Below are positions 1 to 13,803 of a DNA stretch of 47,785 nt, piece after piece. Below the pieces are notes generated by a model. That model did not search any database, had not been told where the DNA came from, and worked only from the letters and a program-made list of their open reading frames with translations. Numbering within the stretch: the stretch's first letter is position 1; every line of letters begins with the position of its first letter. Made by a program: the position numbers and the translations under genes. Origin of the DNA: Rhodospirillaceae bacterium (GTDB lineage Bacteria > Pseudomonadota > Alphaproteobacteria > Rhodospirillales > Casp-alpha2). The stretch is taken from assembly GCA_002706405.1 (NCBI GenBank), contig PALN01000044.1, positions 1 through 47,785 of the forward strand, written 5' to 3'.

Positions 1-1141
1 CCGCCAGTATTTCCAGGATATCGTCGCCGACCAGTTCCATGGACAGGCGCTCGAAGCGCAGCGCGTCGCTCATGGTCACCACGGAAAGCGGTGCCACGGC
101 CGGAATTCCGTCGCTGCCGACCACCACGGGGGCATGGAACCAGGCCATGCGGTCGACCAGTCCGGCTTTCAGGAAGGCCGCCGCGACGGTGCCGCCGCCT
201 TCGATCATTAGCCGCGTGATCCCGGCATTGGCCAGGGTGGTGAGGACCGCCGCCGGGGCCGGTCGGCCATCGTCGCCGGCGGTGACGCGAACCACCTGGG
301 CGCCCATTTTTTCCAGTTTTTCCGCGGCCGCAGGGGATGCGTTCGGGACCGTAACGACCCACAGGGGCACGTCTTTGGCCGATGCCGCCAGCTTGCCCGT
401 GGGCGGCGTTTTCAAATGCGTGTCGAGCACCACCCGCGCGGGAGATTGCCCTTCCATGCCCGGCAGGCGGCAGGTCAGTTCCGGATCGTCGGCCAGCGCC
501 GTGCCGCTGCCGATCAGAATCGCGTCCGACTGGGCGCGCATGAGATGGCCGCGGGTTCGGGCGGCGTCGGAGGTCACCCATTTGCTGTCCCCGCCAGCGG
601 CGGCGATGCGGCCGTCCAGGCTGGACGCGGCTTTCAGCAGAACCAGCGGACGGCCCGATTGGGCGCGCTTGAAATAGCCCGCATTCACTTCCCGCGCACC
701 GGTTTCGTCCAGGCCCAGGGCGACCTCGACCCCGGCCTGTTCCAGGGCGGCGATGCCCTGCCCCGCGACCCGGCTGTCCGGATCATCCACGGCGACCACG
801 ACGCGGCGCACGCCGGCCGCGATCAGGGCCTCGGTGCAGGGGCCGGTTTGCCCGGTGTGGCAGCAGGGTTCCAGCGTCACATAGGCGGTGGCACCTTGGG
901 CAAGGTTCCCTGCCCGCGCCAGGGCTTCGGTTTCGGCATGGGGGCGGCCGCCCGGCTGGGTCCAGCCGCGCCCGACCACACGCCCGCTGCCGTCCAGACC
1001 GCCGTCAAGGTCCGGGCGGACCAGGACGCAGCCGACCGCCGGATTGGGCCAGGTATTGCCCAGCCCGCGCCGGGCCAAGCCGAGCGCCATGGCCATGAAC
1101 CGCCGGTCGTGGTTGGTGAATGGGTTAGTCTTCTTCGCCAC
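1..1141 (-). CDS. ribD: Bifunctional riboflavin biosynthesis deaminase/reductase RibD (3' end cut by window edge)
   Basis: Converts the GTP cyclohydrolase II product in two steps, pyrimidine deamination then NADPH reduction of the ribosyl chain, in riboflavin synthesis. The N-terminal cytidine-deaminase-like domain shows the zinc motif HAE (about residues 68-70) and the later PCC...GPC cysteines. The C-terminal reductase domain carries KAASSLDGR and the IEGGGTV loop. About 380 codons are visible, close to full family length, so only the last few residues are missing. I place the start at a GTG (1141-1139) directly after an in-frame TAA; it overlaps the nrdR stop, which is common for this pair and suggests translational coupling. 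Downstream in-frame ATGs at 1096 and 1090 are alternatives. A short Gly/Asp-rich insertion lies between the GCVLV strand and the VVGRG strand. Confidence 0.95.
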   Translation of the reverse strand, partial: MAKKTNPFTNHDRRFMAMALGLARRGLGNTWPNPAVGCVLVRPDLDGGLDGSGRVVGRGWTQPGGRPHAETEALARAGNLAQGATAYVTLEPCCHTGQTGPCTEALIAAGVRRVVVAVDDPDSRVAGQGIAALEQAGVEVALGLDETGAREVNAGYFKRAQSGRPLVLLKAASSLDGRIAAAGGDSKWVTSDAARTRGHLMRAQSDAILIGSGTALADDPELTCRLPGMEGQSPARVVLDTHLKTPPTGKLAASAKDVPLWVVTVPNASPAAAEKLEKMGAQVVRVTAGDDGRPAPAAVLTTLANAGITRLMIEGGGTVAAAFLKAGLVDRMAWFHAPVVVGSDGIPAVAPLSVVTMSDALRFERLSMELVGDDILEILA

Positions 1142-1583
1142 TTAAATTCTCGACGAAGGCCTCGAAGTCCTTGGCCTCGCGGAAGTTTCGATACACGGAG
1201 GCAAAACGGACGTAGGCGACCTGATCCAGATTGGCCAGATTTTCCATGACCATCTCGCCGACCACCTTGGAGGGGATTTCGTTTTCCCCCAGGGTTTCCA
1301 GGCGACGCTGTATGGAGTTGACGATCCGCTCGATGCGGTCCTCGTCCACCGGGCGTTTCCGTAACGCGATATGCAAGGAGCGCGACAGCTTGTCCCGGTC
1401 GAAGGGTGTCTTTTCCCCGTCCTTCTTGACGACCACCAGTTCCCGCAACTGGACCCGCTCGAAGGTGGTCCAGCGGGCACCGCAGGCCGGGCAGAAGCGT
1501 CGGCGGCGAACCGCCGACCCGTCTTCTGTCGGCCGGGAATCCTTCACCTGAGAATCGTCATGTCCGCAGAATGGGCACCGCAT
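1125..1583 (-). CDS. nrdR: Transcriptional repressor NrdR
   Basis: ATP/dATP-sensing repressor of ribonucleotide reductase genes. The N-terminal zinc ribbon has Cys3/Cys6 (MRCPFCG) and Cys31/Cys34 (CPACG). An ATP-cone domain follows from about residue 49, starting at the [16 protein letters not shown] segment. At 152 aa it matches the usual NrdR length. It lies between glyA and ribD on the same strand and its 3' end overlaps the ribD GTG start. This glyA-nrdR-ribD order is widespread in Alphaproteobacteria. The product would bind NrdR boxes elsewhere in the genome; I see no nrd gene here. Confidence 0.97.
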   Translation of the reverse strand: MRCPFCGHDDSQVKDSRPTEDGSAVRRRRFCPACGARWTTFERVQLRELVVVKKDGEKTPFDRDKLSRSLHIALRKRPVDEDRIERIVNSIQRRLETLGENEIPSKVVGEMVMENLANLDQVAYVRFASVYRNFREAKDFEAFVENLSGEED

Positions 1584-1647
1584 CGGTCACTACTCCCCAA
1601 TATTTTGTGTTTTGTACCCGCTCAGGTCTAAACAAGCCGTTACCGGC

Positions 1648-2961
1648 CTAGATGTTCGAGTAAATCGGAAAATCCCCGCACAGCCGGCCGACGGCTTCGG
1701 CCGCCTTGGCTTCCGCCGCCGCGTTGTCGTCGGGATTGGCGGCGACGCCGTCCAGGACATCGGCGATCAGATTACCGATTTCGCGGAATTCCGCTTCGCC
1801 GAAGCCGCGCGTCGTACCCGCCGGGGTGCCGAGCCGGATGCCCGACGTCACCGTGGGCTTTTCCGGATCGAACGGCACGCCGTTCTTGTTGCAGGTCATG
1901 CGGGCGTTTTCCAGGGCGGCCTCGGCCGTGACCCCGGTCAGGCCCTTGGAGCGCAGATCGACCAGCATCAAATGCGTGTCCGTGCCGCCGGCGACGATGT
2001 CGAAGCCGCGCGACACCAGCGTTTCCGCCAGCACCCGGGCATTGGCGACGACACGCGCCGAATAGTCCTTGAATTCCAGGCGCAGGGCCTCGCCGAAAGC
2101 GACCGCCTTGGCGGCGATCACATGCATCAGCGGCCCGCCCTGCAACCCCGGGAACACCGCCGAATTGATCTTCTTGGCGATGGCTTCGTCGTTGGTCAGG
2201 ATCATGCCGCCGCGCGGTCCGCGCAGGGTTTTGTGGGTCGTGGTGGTGGCGATGTCCGCATAGGGGAACGGGCTTGGGTGCACTCCGGCCGCGACCAGGC
2301 CCGCGAAATGAGCCATGTCGACCATCATCAGCGCCCCGACCTTGTCGCAGATTTCGCGGAATTTGGGGAAATCCAAGGTCCGCGGATAGGCCGAGCCGCC
2401 GGCGATGATGATCTTGGGCTTGTGTTCCAGGGCCAGGGCCTCGACCTCGTCGAAGTCGACCCGCGCGTCCTGCTTGCGCACGCCGTACTGCACGGCATCG
2501 AACCACTTGCCCGACATGGCCGGCGGCGCGCCGTGGGTCAGATGGCCGCCCGCGGCCAGCGACATGCCCATGATGCATTCATTCGGCTTGACCAGGGCCA
2601 GCATGACGGCCCCGTTGGCCTGCGCGCCCGAATGGGGCTGCACGTTGGCGAAGCCGCAGCCGAACAGCTGCTTGGCCCGGTCGATGGCCAGCGTTTCCGC
2701 CACATCGACGAATTCGCAGCCGCCGTAATAGCGCCGCCCGGGATAGCCCTCGGCGTATTTGTTGGTCATGACGCCGCCCTGGGCTTCCATGACCGCGCGC
2801 GACACGATGTTTTCCGAGGCGATCAGCTCGATCTTGTCCTGCTGACGCTTCAGTTCGGCGCGTTCGGCGGCGTAAAGCTCCGGGTCCGTCTCGGACAGCG
2901 GCGCTTCGAAAAAACGGTTGAGGGACGGATCGGCGTATTTGGGCGTATCAGCGTCGGGCAT
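1648..2961 (-). CDS. glyA: Serine hydroxymethyltransferase
   Basis: PLP enzyme interconverting serine plus tetrahydrofolate with glycine plus 5,10-methylene-tetrahydrofolate; the main source of one-carbon units. The PLP lysine is in [13 protein letters not shown] (about K244), and the conserved IELIASEN and [15 protein letters not shown] blocks are present. I start at the ATG at 2961 (protein [12 protein letters not shown], 437 aa) because AAGGA lies about 10 nt upstream; an upstream in-frame start at 3018 would add 19 residues and has no clear ribosome site. It sits between rpiB and nrdR, about 100 bp downstream of rpiB, probably in one transcript. Confidence 0.97.
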   Translation of the reverse strand: MPDADTPKYADPSLNRFFEAPLSETDPELYAAERAELKRQQDKIELIASENIVSRAVMEAQGGVMTNKYAEGYPGRRYYGGCEFVDVAETLAIDRAKQLFGCGFANVQPHSGAQANGAVMLALVKPNECIMGMSLAAGGHLTHGAPPAMSGKWFDAVQYGVRKQDARVDFDEVEALALEHKPKIIIAGGSAYPRTLDFPKFREICDKVGALMMVDMAHFAGLVAAGVHPSPFPYADIATTTTHKTLRGPRGGMILTNDEAIAKKINSAVFPGLQGGPLMHVIAAKAVAFGEALRLEFKDYSARVVANARVLAETLVSRGFDIVAGGTDTHLMLVDLRSKGLTGVTAEAALENARMTCNKNGVPFDPEKPTVTSGIRLGTPAGTTRGFGEAEFREIGNLIADVLDGVAANPDDNAAAEAKAAEAVGRLCGDFPIYSNI

Positions 2962-3060
2962 GACAGGTTCAGTCCTTGAAAGATCGGTTTCTCTTGGTCG
3001 CAATCGCCGCCCGGGCATCGCTGCCGTCGGGCGCGGGGTTTCCGTTGGCCGGTATCGGCC

Positions 3061-3504
3061 TTAGGTCGGGGTGGACAGCTTGTCCACGCGGCGGCCGTGA
3101 CGGCCGCCTTCGAACTCTGTTTCCAGAAATACCTTGAGGCAATCCTTGGCCGTCTCGGCGCCGATCATGCGGCCGCCGAAGCAGATCACGTTGGCGTCGT
3201 TGTGCTGCCGGCACATGCGCGCCCCCAGGGCGTCGTGGATCAGGGCGGCGCGGACCTCCGGATAGCGGTTGGCGGCAATGGAAATGCCGATCCCCGATCC
3301 GCACACCAGCACGCCCAGGTCGGCCTTGCCGTCGCGGATGGCCTGGGCCATGGCGAAACCGAAATCCGGGTAATCGACCGAGTCCTCGGAATTGGTGCCG
3401 AGGTTCAGAACCTCATGGCCCATGTCGGCAAGCTGCTTGAGCAGATCGCTTTTCAGGGCGAAACCCGCGTGATCGCAGGCGATGGCGATGGGTTTGGTGC
3501 TCAC
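3061..3504 (-). CDS. rpiB: Ribose-5-phosphate isomerase B
   Basis: Interconverts ribose-5-phosphate and ribulose-5-phosphate in the pentose phosphate pathway. Landmarks of the RpiB/LacAB family are the N-terminal ACDHAGF (D11-H12), the catalytic-cysteine loop VCGSGIGISIAANR (C68), and the CRQHNDANV histidine (H101). Length is 147 aa, normal for the family. The start is a GTG at 3504 with AGGTGA about 6 nt upstream. It is the first gene of the minus-strand rpiB-glyA-nrdR-ribD run. The roughly 200 bp upstream (3505-3706) hold no convincing gene and probably contain the operon promoter. Confidence 0.96.
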   Translation of the reverse strand: MSTKPIAIACDHAGFALKSDLLKQLADMGHEVLNLGTNSEDSVDYPDFGFAMAQAIRDGKADLGVLVCGSGIGISIAANRYPEVRAALIHDALGARMCRQHNDANVICFGGRMIGAETAKDCLKVFLETEFEGGRHGRRVDKLSTPT

Positions 3505-3706
3505 GGGTGTTCACCTAAGGCTTTTGGAAAGGCTGCGTTCGTCCGGCGGCAGTGATACCACATCTCGATTCTGACCGCTACACGAACACAAGGGCTCTGC
3601 GCCGCTCCAGATGTAGAAATCATCGGGCCGGCGCGACAGATGTGGAAAAAACGGCCGCGAAAATCAAGCGGCGAATTGTTCCCCGGCAATCCGCTGGCCG
3701 ATGGGA

Positions 3707-3970
3707 TTATGCCAGCAGGTCCGTGCGCCCGGTGCGGCCCGTGCCCAGGATCTGGGCACGGCGCTTGCGCAGCACGTATTTCAATTTCCTCACGGCGAGG
3801 CGCTGAACCATCGATTGAGAGTATTTGGCGTCGCAGATCGAGATCACTTCGACGCCCGTGCGTGGATCGATCGCGGTCACGCGGACATAGCGTCCCTTGG
3901 GTTGGAACTCGAACAGCACTTCCGGTAGGTAGATGTCGTCTTGCGCGGCCAAGCCTGTACCCTTTTCCAC
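3707..3970 (-). CDS. Small conserved alphaproteobacterial protein (DUF6898-like)
   Basis: An 87-residue protein with a central beta-rich stretch (VLFEFQPKGRYVRVTAIDPRTG) and a basic C-terminus (KLKYVLRKRR...). From memory it resembles the short Rhodospirillales family DUF6898; I cannot run a search, and the function is unknown. It starts at a GTG (3970) 32 bp after the icmF stop on the same strand, so the two are probably cotranscribed. The phrase IDPRTGVEVISICDA is consistent with a small folded domain. There is no signal peptide or membrane segment. Confidence 0.72.
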   Translation of the reverse strand: MEKGTGLAAQDDIYLPEVLFEFQPKGRYVRVTAIDPRTGVEVISICDAKYSQSMVQRLAVRKLKYVLRKRRAQILGTGRTGRTDLLA

Positions 3971-4002
3971 CGGTCGGAGGTCGGCCGATCAGGCCCTTCC
4001 GG

Positions 4003-8464
<4,462 letters not shown>

Positions 8465-8492
8465 GCGAAGACGGCGGCCCGCCGCCGGGACG

Positions 8493-9011
8493 TCAGGGCC
8501 GGACGCTGATGTTCAGCAGGCGATGCACGTCGAGCACCACCATCAATTCGCCCTTCAGGCGATAAATCCCGTTGGCGAATTCGCGCCACAGGGGGTCGAG
8601 GGTCGCCGGATTGCGCTCGTACAGGTCGTTGGACAGGCTGACCACGTCGCCGATGCTGTCGACCAGTAGGGTATAGAGCTCGTGATCGTGCTCCACCGTC
8701 ACCGCCATGGCGTTTTCTGAGGCTTCCCGGCTGCTGGCCGGCAATCCTAGGCGCACGCGCACGTCGATGACGGTGACGATGCGGCCGCGCAGATTGATGG
8801 ACCCGCGCACTTCCGGCGGGGCCAGGGGGATCGAGGCGATGCGGTCCGGCGACAGGATGTCCTGGACCATCAGCACCGGAATGCCGAACAACTGCTTCTT
8901 GACCCGGAAGGTCACGAAATCTTCCAGGTCCTCGCCCGGGTGTGTCGCCAGTTCCCGCGTTTCCGCTTCACGCAGCGCGCGGGACGAATTTACAGCCTGA
9001 ACTTCCGCCAT
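8493..9011 (-). CDS. cheW: Chemotaxis coupling protein, CheW family
   Basis: A single CheW domain of 172 aa, the SH3-like scaffold that links chemoreceptors to the CheA kinase. Typical blocks are FVTFRVKKQLFGIPVLMVQDIL, IPLAPPEVRGSINLRGRIVTVIDVR and the C-terminal GELMVVLDVHRLL. A roughly 30-residue hydrophilic leader precedes the domain. The start at 9011 is chosen because GGGGAG lies about 8 nt upstream. No cheA, cheY, cheB or receptor gene is nearby, so this is an isolated copy that may serve a distant array or another kinase system. The motAB genes 7.5 kb away are the only other motility genes here. Confidence 0.9.
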   Translation of the reverse strand: MAEVQAVNSSRALREAETRELATHPGEDLEDFVTFRVKKQLFGIPVLMVQDILSPDRIASIPLAPPEVRGSINLRGRIVTVIDVRVRLGLPASSREASENAMAVTVEHDHELYTLLVDSIGDVVSLSNDLYERNPATLDPLWREFANGIYRLKGELMVVLDVHRLLNISVRP

Positions 9012-9074
9012 TGTCGGCACTCCCCAGGTTTTCTGCGGTCCCGCGCGTGAATCCGCCGGGCCGAACCTCATCGA

Positions 9075-9093
9075 CGCCGCAGTGTATGCGGCG
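9075..9093. other. Hairpin upstream of cheW
   Basis: A 7-bp perfect stem (CGCCGCA / TGCGGCG) encloses a 5-nt loop, between the stop of the alpha/beta hydrolase gene and the start of cheW. No T-run follows on either strand, so it is not a classical intrinsic terminator. It would lie in the 5' leader of cheW if transcription starts near the adjacent AT-rich patch (about 9096-9135). Confidence 0.35.
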
Positions 9094-9151
9094 GCCGATA
9101 TAGTTTCAATACAGACAAAGGTATGTGTGCGTTGAATAAAATCGCGCCGGC

Positions 9152-9994
9152 TCAGGCATCGAGCCAGGCCGCGACCAGATCCAGTTGCGCGGCCGACATC
9201 AAGGCCGGGGCATGGCCGACCCCGGGAATCTCGTGGGCGGTCGTTTTGGGGCCCCGTGCCTGCATTTCCGCCAGGGTATCGGGTCGGAGAAGATCCGACT
9301 GCGCCCCCCGGATCACGGTGACCGGACATTGGATCGCGTCCCAAACGGGCCACAGCACCAAATCCTCATCCACCGCCCCTTGGAACGGCACCGCGATCGC
9401 GGGGTCGTATTTCAAGGCATAGCGGCCATCGTCGCGCCGGGACACGCTGTGGCGCGCCAAATGCATCCATTGATCGTCAGTCAGGGGGCCGAAGGGGGCG
9501 TGGACTTGGCGGATATAGGCCTCGGCCGCGGCCAAATCGACGAATTCGGGTGCCGCGCCCAGATAGGCGGCGATCCGCTGCAGGGAGTCCTTGGTCACCA
9601 CCGGCCCCGCGTCGTTCATCAACAGACGATCGACTGGCGTGCCCGGCCCCGCCGCCATAATCATGCCGAGCAAGGCCCCCATGGAGGTGCCGAGCCAGGC
9701 GACCCGGTCCACGTCGAGCCGCGCGATCAGGGCCGTCAGGTCGGCGAGGTATTGGGGATAGCCGTATTGCAGGGGATCGGCCAAGCGACCGCTGTCGCCG
9801 CGTCCCACGATGTCGGGGCAGACGACCCGCCAGCGGTCGGAAAACCGCTCCGCCACCGCATCGAAGTCGCGGCCGTTTCGGGTCAGGCCGTGGACGCAGA
9901 GAAGGACCGGGCCGTCGGACGGCCCCCATTGCCAATAGACGACCTCGTGAAAGGTGCCGAGGGCGGCGCGGCCGAGGAACGATTTGCGCTGCAT
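9152..9994 (-). CDS. Alpha/beta-fold hydrolase
   Basis: A 280-aa cytoplasmic serine hydrolase of the MhpC/epoxide hydrolase-like superfamily. The catalytic triad can be assigned: nucleophile Ser104 in GTSMG, acid Asp234 in GAQSDLL, and His261 in GVGHAP. The oxyanion segment is VHGLTRN. The substrate is unknown. It lies just downstream of a CaiB-type CoA-transferase on the same strand (37 bp gap), so a role in processing an acid or ester in the same pathway is possible. It is clearly related to the hydrolase at 39258-40127 (shared GLTRN..DF, RVVCPD..GRG and GTSMG blocks); the two look like paralogues. Confidence 0.88.
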   Translation of the reverse strand: MQRKSFLGRAALGTFHEVVYWQWGPSDGPVLLCVHGLTRNGRDFDAVAERFSDRWRVVCPDIVGRGDSGRLADPLQYGYPQYLADLTALIARLDVDRVAWLGTSMGALLGMIMAAGPGTPVDRLLMNDAGPVVTKDSLQRIAAYLGAAPEFVDLAAAEAYIRQVHAPFGPLTDDQWMHLARHSVSRRDDGRYALKYDPAIAVPFQGAVDEDLVLWPVWDAIQCPVTVIRGAQSDLLRPDTLAEMQARGPKTTAHEIPGVGHAPALMSAAQLDLVAAWLDA

Positions 9995-10031
9995 GCTGTC
10001 TCGCTCCCCTGCCCCGTCCGCCGACCCGGCG

Positions 10032-11249
10032 TCAGATCACGCCGCGGTCGCGAAGCGCGGCGACCTCGTCGGCGCTCAGGCCCAGGACTTCGCCCAGAAC
10101 TTCCTCGCAATGCTGGCCCAGAACCGGCGGCGCCATGCGGTAGTCGACCTGCGATTTGGAGAACTTCAGCGGGCTCGCGACCATGCTGACCGGCTTGCTG
10201 CCGGTCTTCGGGTGCGGCATGTCGAGGCGCATGCCGCGGGCCAGGAACTGGGGATCGGAAAACACCTGGTCCAGGCGATTGATGGGCCCGCAGCTGACGT
10301 TGTTCTTTTCCAGCTCGGTCAGCCAGAATTCCGACGGCTTGGCGGCGATGATCGGCTTCAGCAGAGCAACGATCTCATCCCGGTTGGACACGCGGTTGGC
10401 GTTGGTCGCGAATTTCGGGTCCTCGGCCAGGTTCTCGCAGCCGGCGACCTTGCAGAAACGCTGGAACTGGCCGTCGTTGCCGACCGCCAGAATGATGTCG
10501 CCGTCGGCGGTCGCGAACGACTGATAAGGCACGATGTTCGGGTGCGCATTGCCCAGGCGCGGCGGGTTCTCGCCGGTGGCCAGGAAGTTGGCGCCCTGAA
10601 TCGACAGAATGGCGGCGGTGGTGTCCAGCATGCCGATGTCGATGTGCTGCCCTTCGCCGGTGACTTCGCGGTGGCGCAGGGCGGCGTTGATGCCGACCGC
10701 GGCGTACATGCCGGCGATCAGGTCGGAAATGGGGATGCCGGCCTTCTGGGGATCGCTGTCCGGCTCGCCGGTGACGCTCATGAATCCGCCCATGCCCTGG
10801 ATCAGGACGTCATAACCGGGGCGGTTGGCGTAGGGGCCCGTATGGCCGAAGCCGGTCACCGAGCAATAGACCAGGCCCGGGTTGTCGTCCTTCAACTGAT
10901 CGTAGCCCAGGCCGTATTTGGCCAGACCGCCGGTTTTGAAGTTTTCCACCAGCACGTCGGATTTGGCGATCATCTTCTTGGCCAGTTCGATGCCCTCGGG
11001 CTTCGTCAAATCCAGGGTAATCGAGCGTTTGTTGCGGTTGGCGCAGGTGAAATAGGCGCTCTGATCCGTGTCGTTGCCGTCGCCGTCCTTCAGGTAGGGC
11101 GGCGCGAAGCCGCGCGTGTCGTCGCCTTTGCCGGGAATTTCCACCTTGATCACGTCGGCGCCCAAGTCGCCAAGAATCTGTGTGCAGGAGGGGCCCGCCA
11201 GAATGCGGGTCAGATCGAAAACCCGAAGGCCGCTCAAGGGTCCGGACAT
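10032..11249 (-). CDS. CaiB/BaiF family (class III) CoA-transferase
   Basis: A 405-aa class III CoA-transferase, which moves CoA between acids through an aspartyl-CoA intermediate. The N-terminus (GPLSGLRVFDLTRILAGPSCTQILGDLGADVIKVE) is diagnostic. The catalytic Asp is probably D176 in AGIPISDLIAGMYA, and GEGQHIDIGMLD follows. I start at the ATG at 11249 because AAAGGA lies about 8 nt upstream; a longer reading upstream has no support. The acceptor and donor acids cannot be told from sequence; succinate-, formate- or acyl-carnitine-type substrates are all known in the family. It is divergent from the penicillin-acylase gene (136 bp between them) and upstream of an alpha/beta hydrolase. Confidence 0.92.
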   Translation of the reverse strand: MSGPLSGLRVFDLTRILAGPSCTQILGDLGADVIKVEIPGKGDDTRGFAPPYLKDGDGNDTDQSAYFTCANRNKRSITLDLTKPEGIELAKKMIAKSDVLVENFKTGGLAKYGLGYDQLKDDNPGLVYCSVTGFGHTGPYANRPGYDVLIQGMGGFMSVTGEPDSDPQKAGIPISDLIAGMYAAVGINAALRHREVTGEGQHIDIGMLDTTAAILSIQGANFLATGENPPRLGNAHPNIVPYQSFATADGDIILAVGNDGQFQRFCKVAGCENLAEDPKFATNANRVSNRDEIVALLKPIIAAKPSEFWLTELEKNNVSCGPINRLDQVFSDPQFLARGMRLDMPHPKTGSKPVSMVASPLKFSKSQVDYRMAPPVLGQHCEEVLGEVLGLSADEVAALRDRGVI

Positions 11250-11385
11250 GATTGTTTCCTTTTGTTGGTCGCGCCTTATTGTGGGCGTCTCAGCGATGGA
11301 AGGGAACGTCCAGCGCGCCCGGAAACCGGGGGCCGACGCAAGTTTGGTATCGCGCGATGTATAACGCCAAGATTTACCCCCCGCA

Positions 11386-13755
11386 ATGCGGGCGGGCGAA
11401 TTTTTCCGCTCGGAACGCCGGCTGATGCGGCCGGGCCGGTTGAAGCTGGCGCTGCTGGTGCTGGCCGTGGCGCTGGTCGGGGGCCTGACCGCCCTGCTCG
11501 CCCCGACTTTTGCGACAACGTCGGGAACCGTCCATCTTGCGGGCATCGGCGGCCCGGCGACGGTCACGCGTGACGGCCACGCTCTGCCCCGCATCCGTGC
11601 GGGTGATTGGGACAGCGCCTTCTTCGCCCTCGGCTTCGTTCACGCCCAGGACCGCTTTTTCCAGATGGAGATGATGCGACGCGCCGGCGCTGGCCGGTTG
11701 GCGGAAATCCTGGGCCCGCCGGCCCTCGACATGGATCGCCACATGCGAACGTTGGGGCTTTACCGCCTGGCCGAGGCACAGGCGGCGGCAGCTTCGCCCG
11801 CCCTGAAAAAGCGCCTCGATGCCTATGCCGCCGGGATCAATGCCTGGATCGACGACACCGCCTGGCCCCGCACCGTCGAATTCCTGGCCCTCCGCCATAC
11901 CCCTGAACCCTGGCGGCCCGCCGACAGTCTGGTTTGGGGCAAGCTGATGGCCCTGCGTCTGGCCGGCAACTGGCGGACGGAACGCCTGCGTCTCGATCTG
12001 CTGGGCAAGCTGACGCCGGACCAGGTGAGTTTCCTGTGGCCGCCCTACCCGGGCGACGGGCCCACGGCCTTTCCCGCCGGCCCGGTCGGGTCGGGCCTGG
12101 CCACCCTCCCGGACATGGATTGGGACCCCCGCGCCACGGGCGCACCCGCGACGGCGTCCAACGCCTGGGCCTTGGCCGGGGCGCGGACGTCCACGGGCAA
12201 GCCGTTCCTGGCCAACGACCCGCATCTGGAATTCCGGGCGCCGATCCTGTGGTATCTGGCCCGTCTGGAAACGCCCGACGGCATCCTGGCCGGGGCGACG
12301 GTGCCGGGCGTGCCGTTTCTGGTGATCGGCCACAACGGCCATGTCGCCTGGGGCTTCACGACCACGGGCGCGGACACGGAAGACCTGATCATCGAAATTC
12401 CGGCCGGGCGGCCCGACACCTACCGCACCGATGGCGGCGACGGCACGGCCAGGTTTCACCTGCGCACCGAGGTTATCAAGGTGCGGGACGGCGCGCCGGA
12501 CGTCTTGAAGGTCCGGGAAACGCCCGAAGGCCCCGTCATCACCGACGGCGCCGACGGCCGCCCGTTGACGCTTTCCGCCCCCTATCTGGATGCGGACGAC
12601 CGCACGCCGGACGCCCTGTTGGCGCTCAACGGCGCGAAAACCAAGGCCGAGGTCGCGGCGGCCCTGCGCCTGTTCCATGCGCCGGTGCAGAACGTCCTCT
12701 ATGCGACGACGGCGGGCGACATCGGCATGATCACGGCGGGGCGGCTGCCCAACCGCAAACGCGGCGGCGGGCAGGTCCCGCTGGTCCGCATTCAGGGCCC
12801 GGTCGGCCATGATGGGCATCTTGATCCCTCGCTCCTGCCGCGTTACGTCAATCCGCCCGGCGGCGTGTTGCTGAACGCCAACAACAAGGTGACGCCCCCC
12901 GGTTTTCCGTTCCAGATCGCGGCGGACTGGCCGCCGCCCTACCGGGCCCGGCGGCTGGCCGACCTGCTGGCCGGCGATCAGCCTGACCCCATCGGCCCTC
13001 AGATGGATATCCAGTCCGCCGGGGCCGAGGAATTGACCGCCTTCGCCTTCGCCCATTTGGACGACGGTGCGGGCCGTCGCTCCCTGGTCCGCACCCTGGA
13101 GCGCTGGGACGGCGCCATGGACCGCCGCCAGCGCGCCCCCCTCGCCTTCATGTTCTTCGCGCTTAACCTGAAACGCGTGATCTTCGCTGACGACCTGGGC
13201 GACCTGATCGACCGCTGGCACGGTCTGCGCATCCAGGCCGTGGTACGGGCCCTGACTGCCGCGCCGTCCTGGTGCGACGACCGGGAAACGGCGGACCGGG
13301 TCGAAACCTGCGGCGATGCCGTCATGCGCGCCCTGGACGACACCGCCCGCGACCTGATGGGCCTGGACCGGGAATTGGGCCGCACGGCCCTATGGGGGGA
13401 TGTCCATGTCGCCCGCTTCGAACACCCGGTGTTCCGCCACCTGCCCTTGCTGCGGGATTGGACCGCGATCGAGATCGCGACCGACGGCGGCAACGACACC
13501 CTGAACCGGGGCGCCATGTGGCTGGGACGCCAGGATGCCCCCTTTGCCCATCGCCATGGGGCGGGTCTGCGGGCCCTCATGGATTTGAGCGATCCGGACG
13601 GCTCTCGCTTTATCATCGCGACGGGCCAATCGGGCAATCCGCTTAGTCCGCACTACCGCGATTTGGTCGATGCCTGGCGCGACGGCCGGACCCTGACCCT
13701 GGAACCGGACCCGTCAGGGGTGCGCGACGTTCTGAAAATTCTGCCAAAAGACTGA
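11386..13755 (+). CDS. Penicillin acylase family (Ntn-hydrolase) amidase precursor
   Basis: A 789-aa precursor of an N-terminal-nucleophile hydrolase that self-cleaves into alpha and beta chains and hydrolyses amides such as acyl-homoserine lactones, beta-lactams or other N-acyl compounds. The nucleophile is Ser258 at TASNAW, the expected SNxW start of the beta chain. LANDPHLEF and VIGHNGHVAWGFT also match the family. A hydrophobic signal or anchor segment at about residues 19-40 (LKLALLVLAVALVGGLTALLAP) predicts export to the periplasm. No good ribosome site precedes the ATG at 11386; the in-frame ATG at 11425 is an alternative start. The substrate, including any quorum-quenching role, cannot be inferred from sequence. 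Confidence 0.92.
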   Translation: MRAGEFFRSERRLMRPGRLKLALLVLAVALVGGLTALLAPTFATTSGTVHLAGIGGPATVTRDGHALPRIRAGDWDSAFFALGFVHAQDRFFQMEMMRRAGAGRLAEILGPPALDMDRHMRTLGLYRLAEAQAAAASPALKKRLDAYAAGINAWIDDTAWPRTVEFLALRHTPEPWRPADSLVWGKLMALRLAGNWRTERLRLDLLGKLTPDQVSFLWPPYPGDGPTAFPAGPVGSGLATLPDMDWDPRATGAPATASNAWALAGARTSTGKPFLANDPHLEFRAPILWYLARLETPDGILAGATVPGVPFLVIGHNGHVAWGFTTTGADTEDLIIEIPAGRPDTYRTDGGDGTARFHLRTEVIKVRDGAPDVLKVRETPEGPVITDGADGRPLTLSAPYLDADDRTPDALLALNGAKTKAEVAAALRLFHAPVQNVLYATTAGDIGMITAGRLPNRKRGGGQVPLVRIQGPVGHDGHLDPSLLPRYVNPPGGVLLNANNKVTPPGFPFQIAADWPPPYRARRLADLLAGDQPDPIGPQMDIQSAGAEELTAFAFAHLDDGAGRRSLVRTLERWDGAMDRRQRAPLAFMFFALNLKRVIFADDLGDLIDRWHGLRIQAVVRALTAAPSWCDDRETADRVETCGDAVMRALDDTARDLMGLDRELGRTALWGDVHVARFEHPVFRHLPLLRDWTAIEIATDGGNDTLNRGAMWLGRQDAPFAHRHGAGLRALMDLSDPDGSRFIIATGQSGNPLSPHYRDLVDAWRDGRTLTLEPDPSGVRDVLKILPKD

Positions 13756-13803
13756 GCAAGCGTGTAGAACGGCGGCTTCACTTGCCGCAACGGAACCTGC
13801 GCC

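Noticed and set aside
8465..8492. Intrinsic terminator between hemB and cheW
   Set aside because: A short GC hairpin is present but no T-run follows on either strand.
11374..13221. Long open frame opposite the penicillin-acylase gene
   Set aside because: Same high-GC shadow effect; low-complexity Gly/Arg/Gln-rich translation and no recognisable domain.
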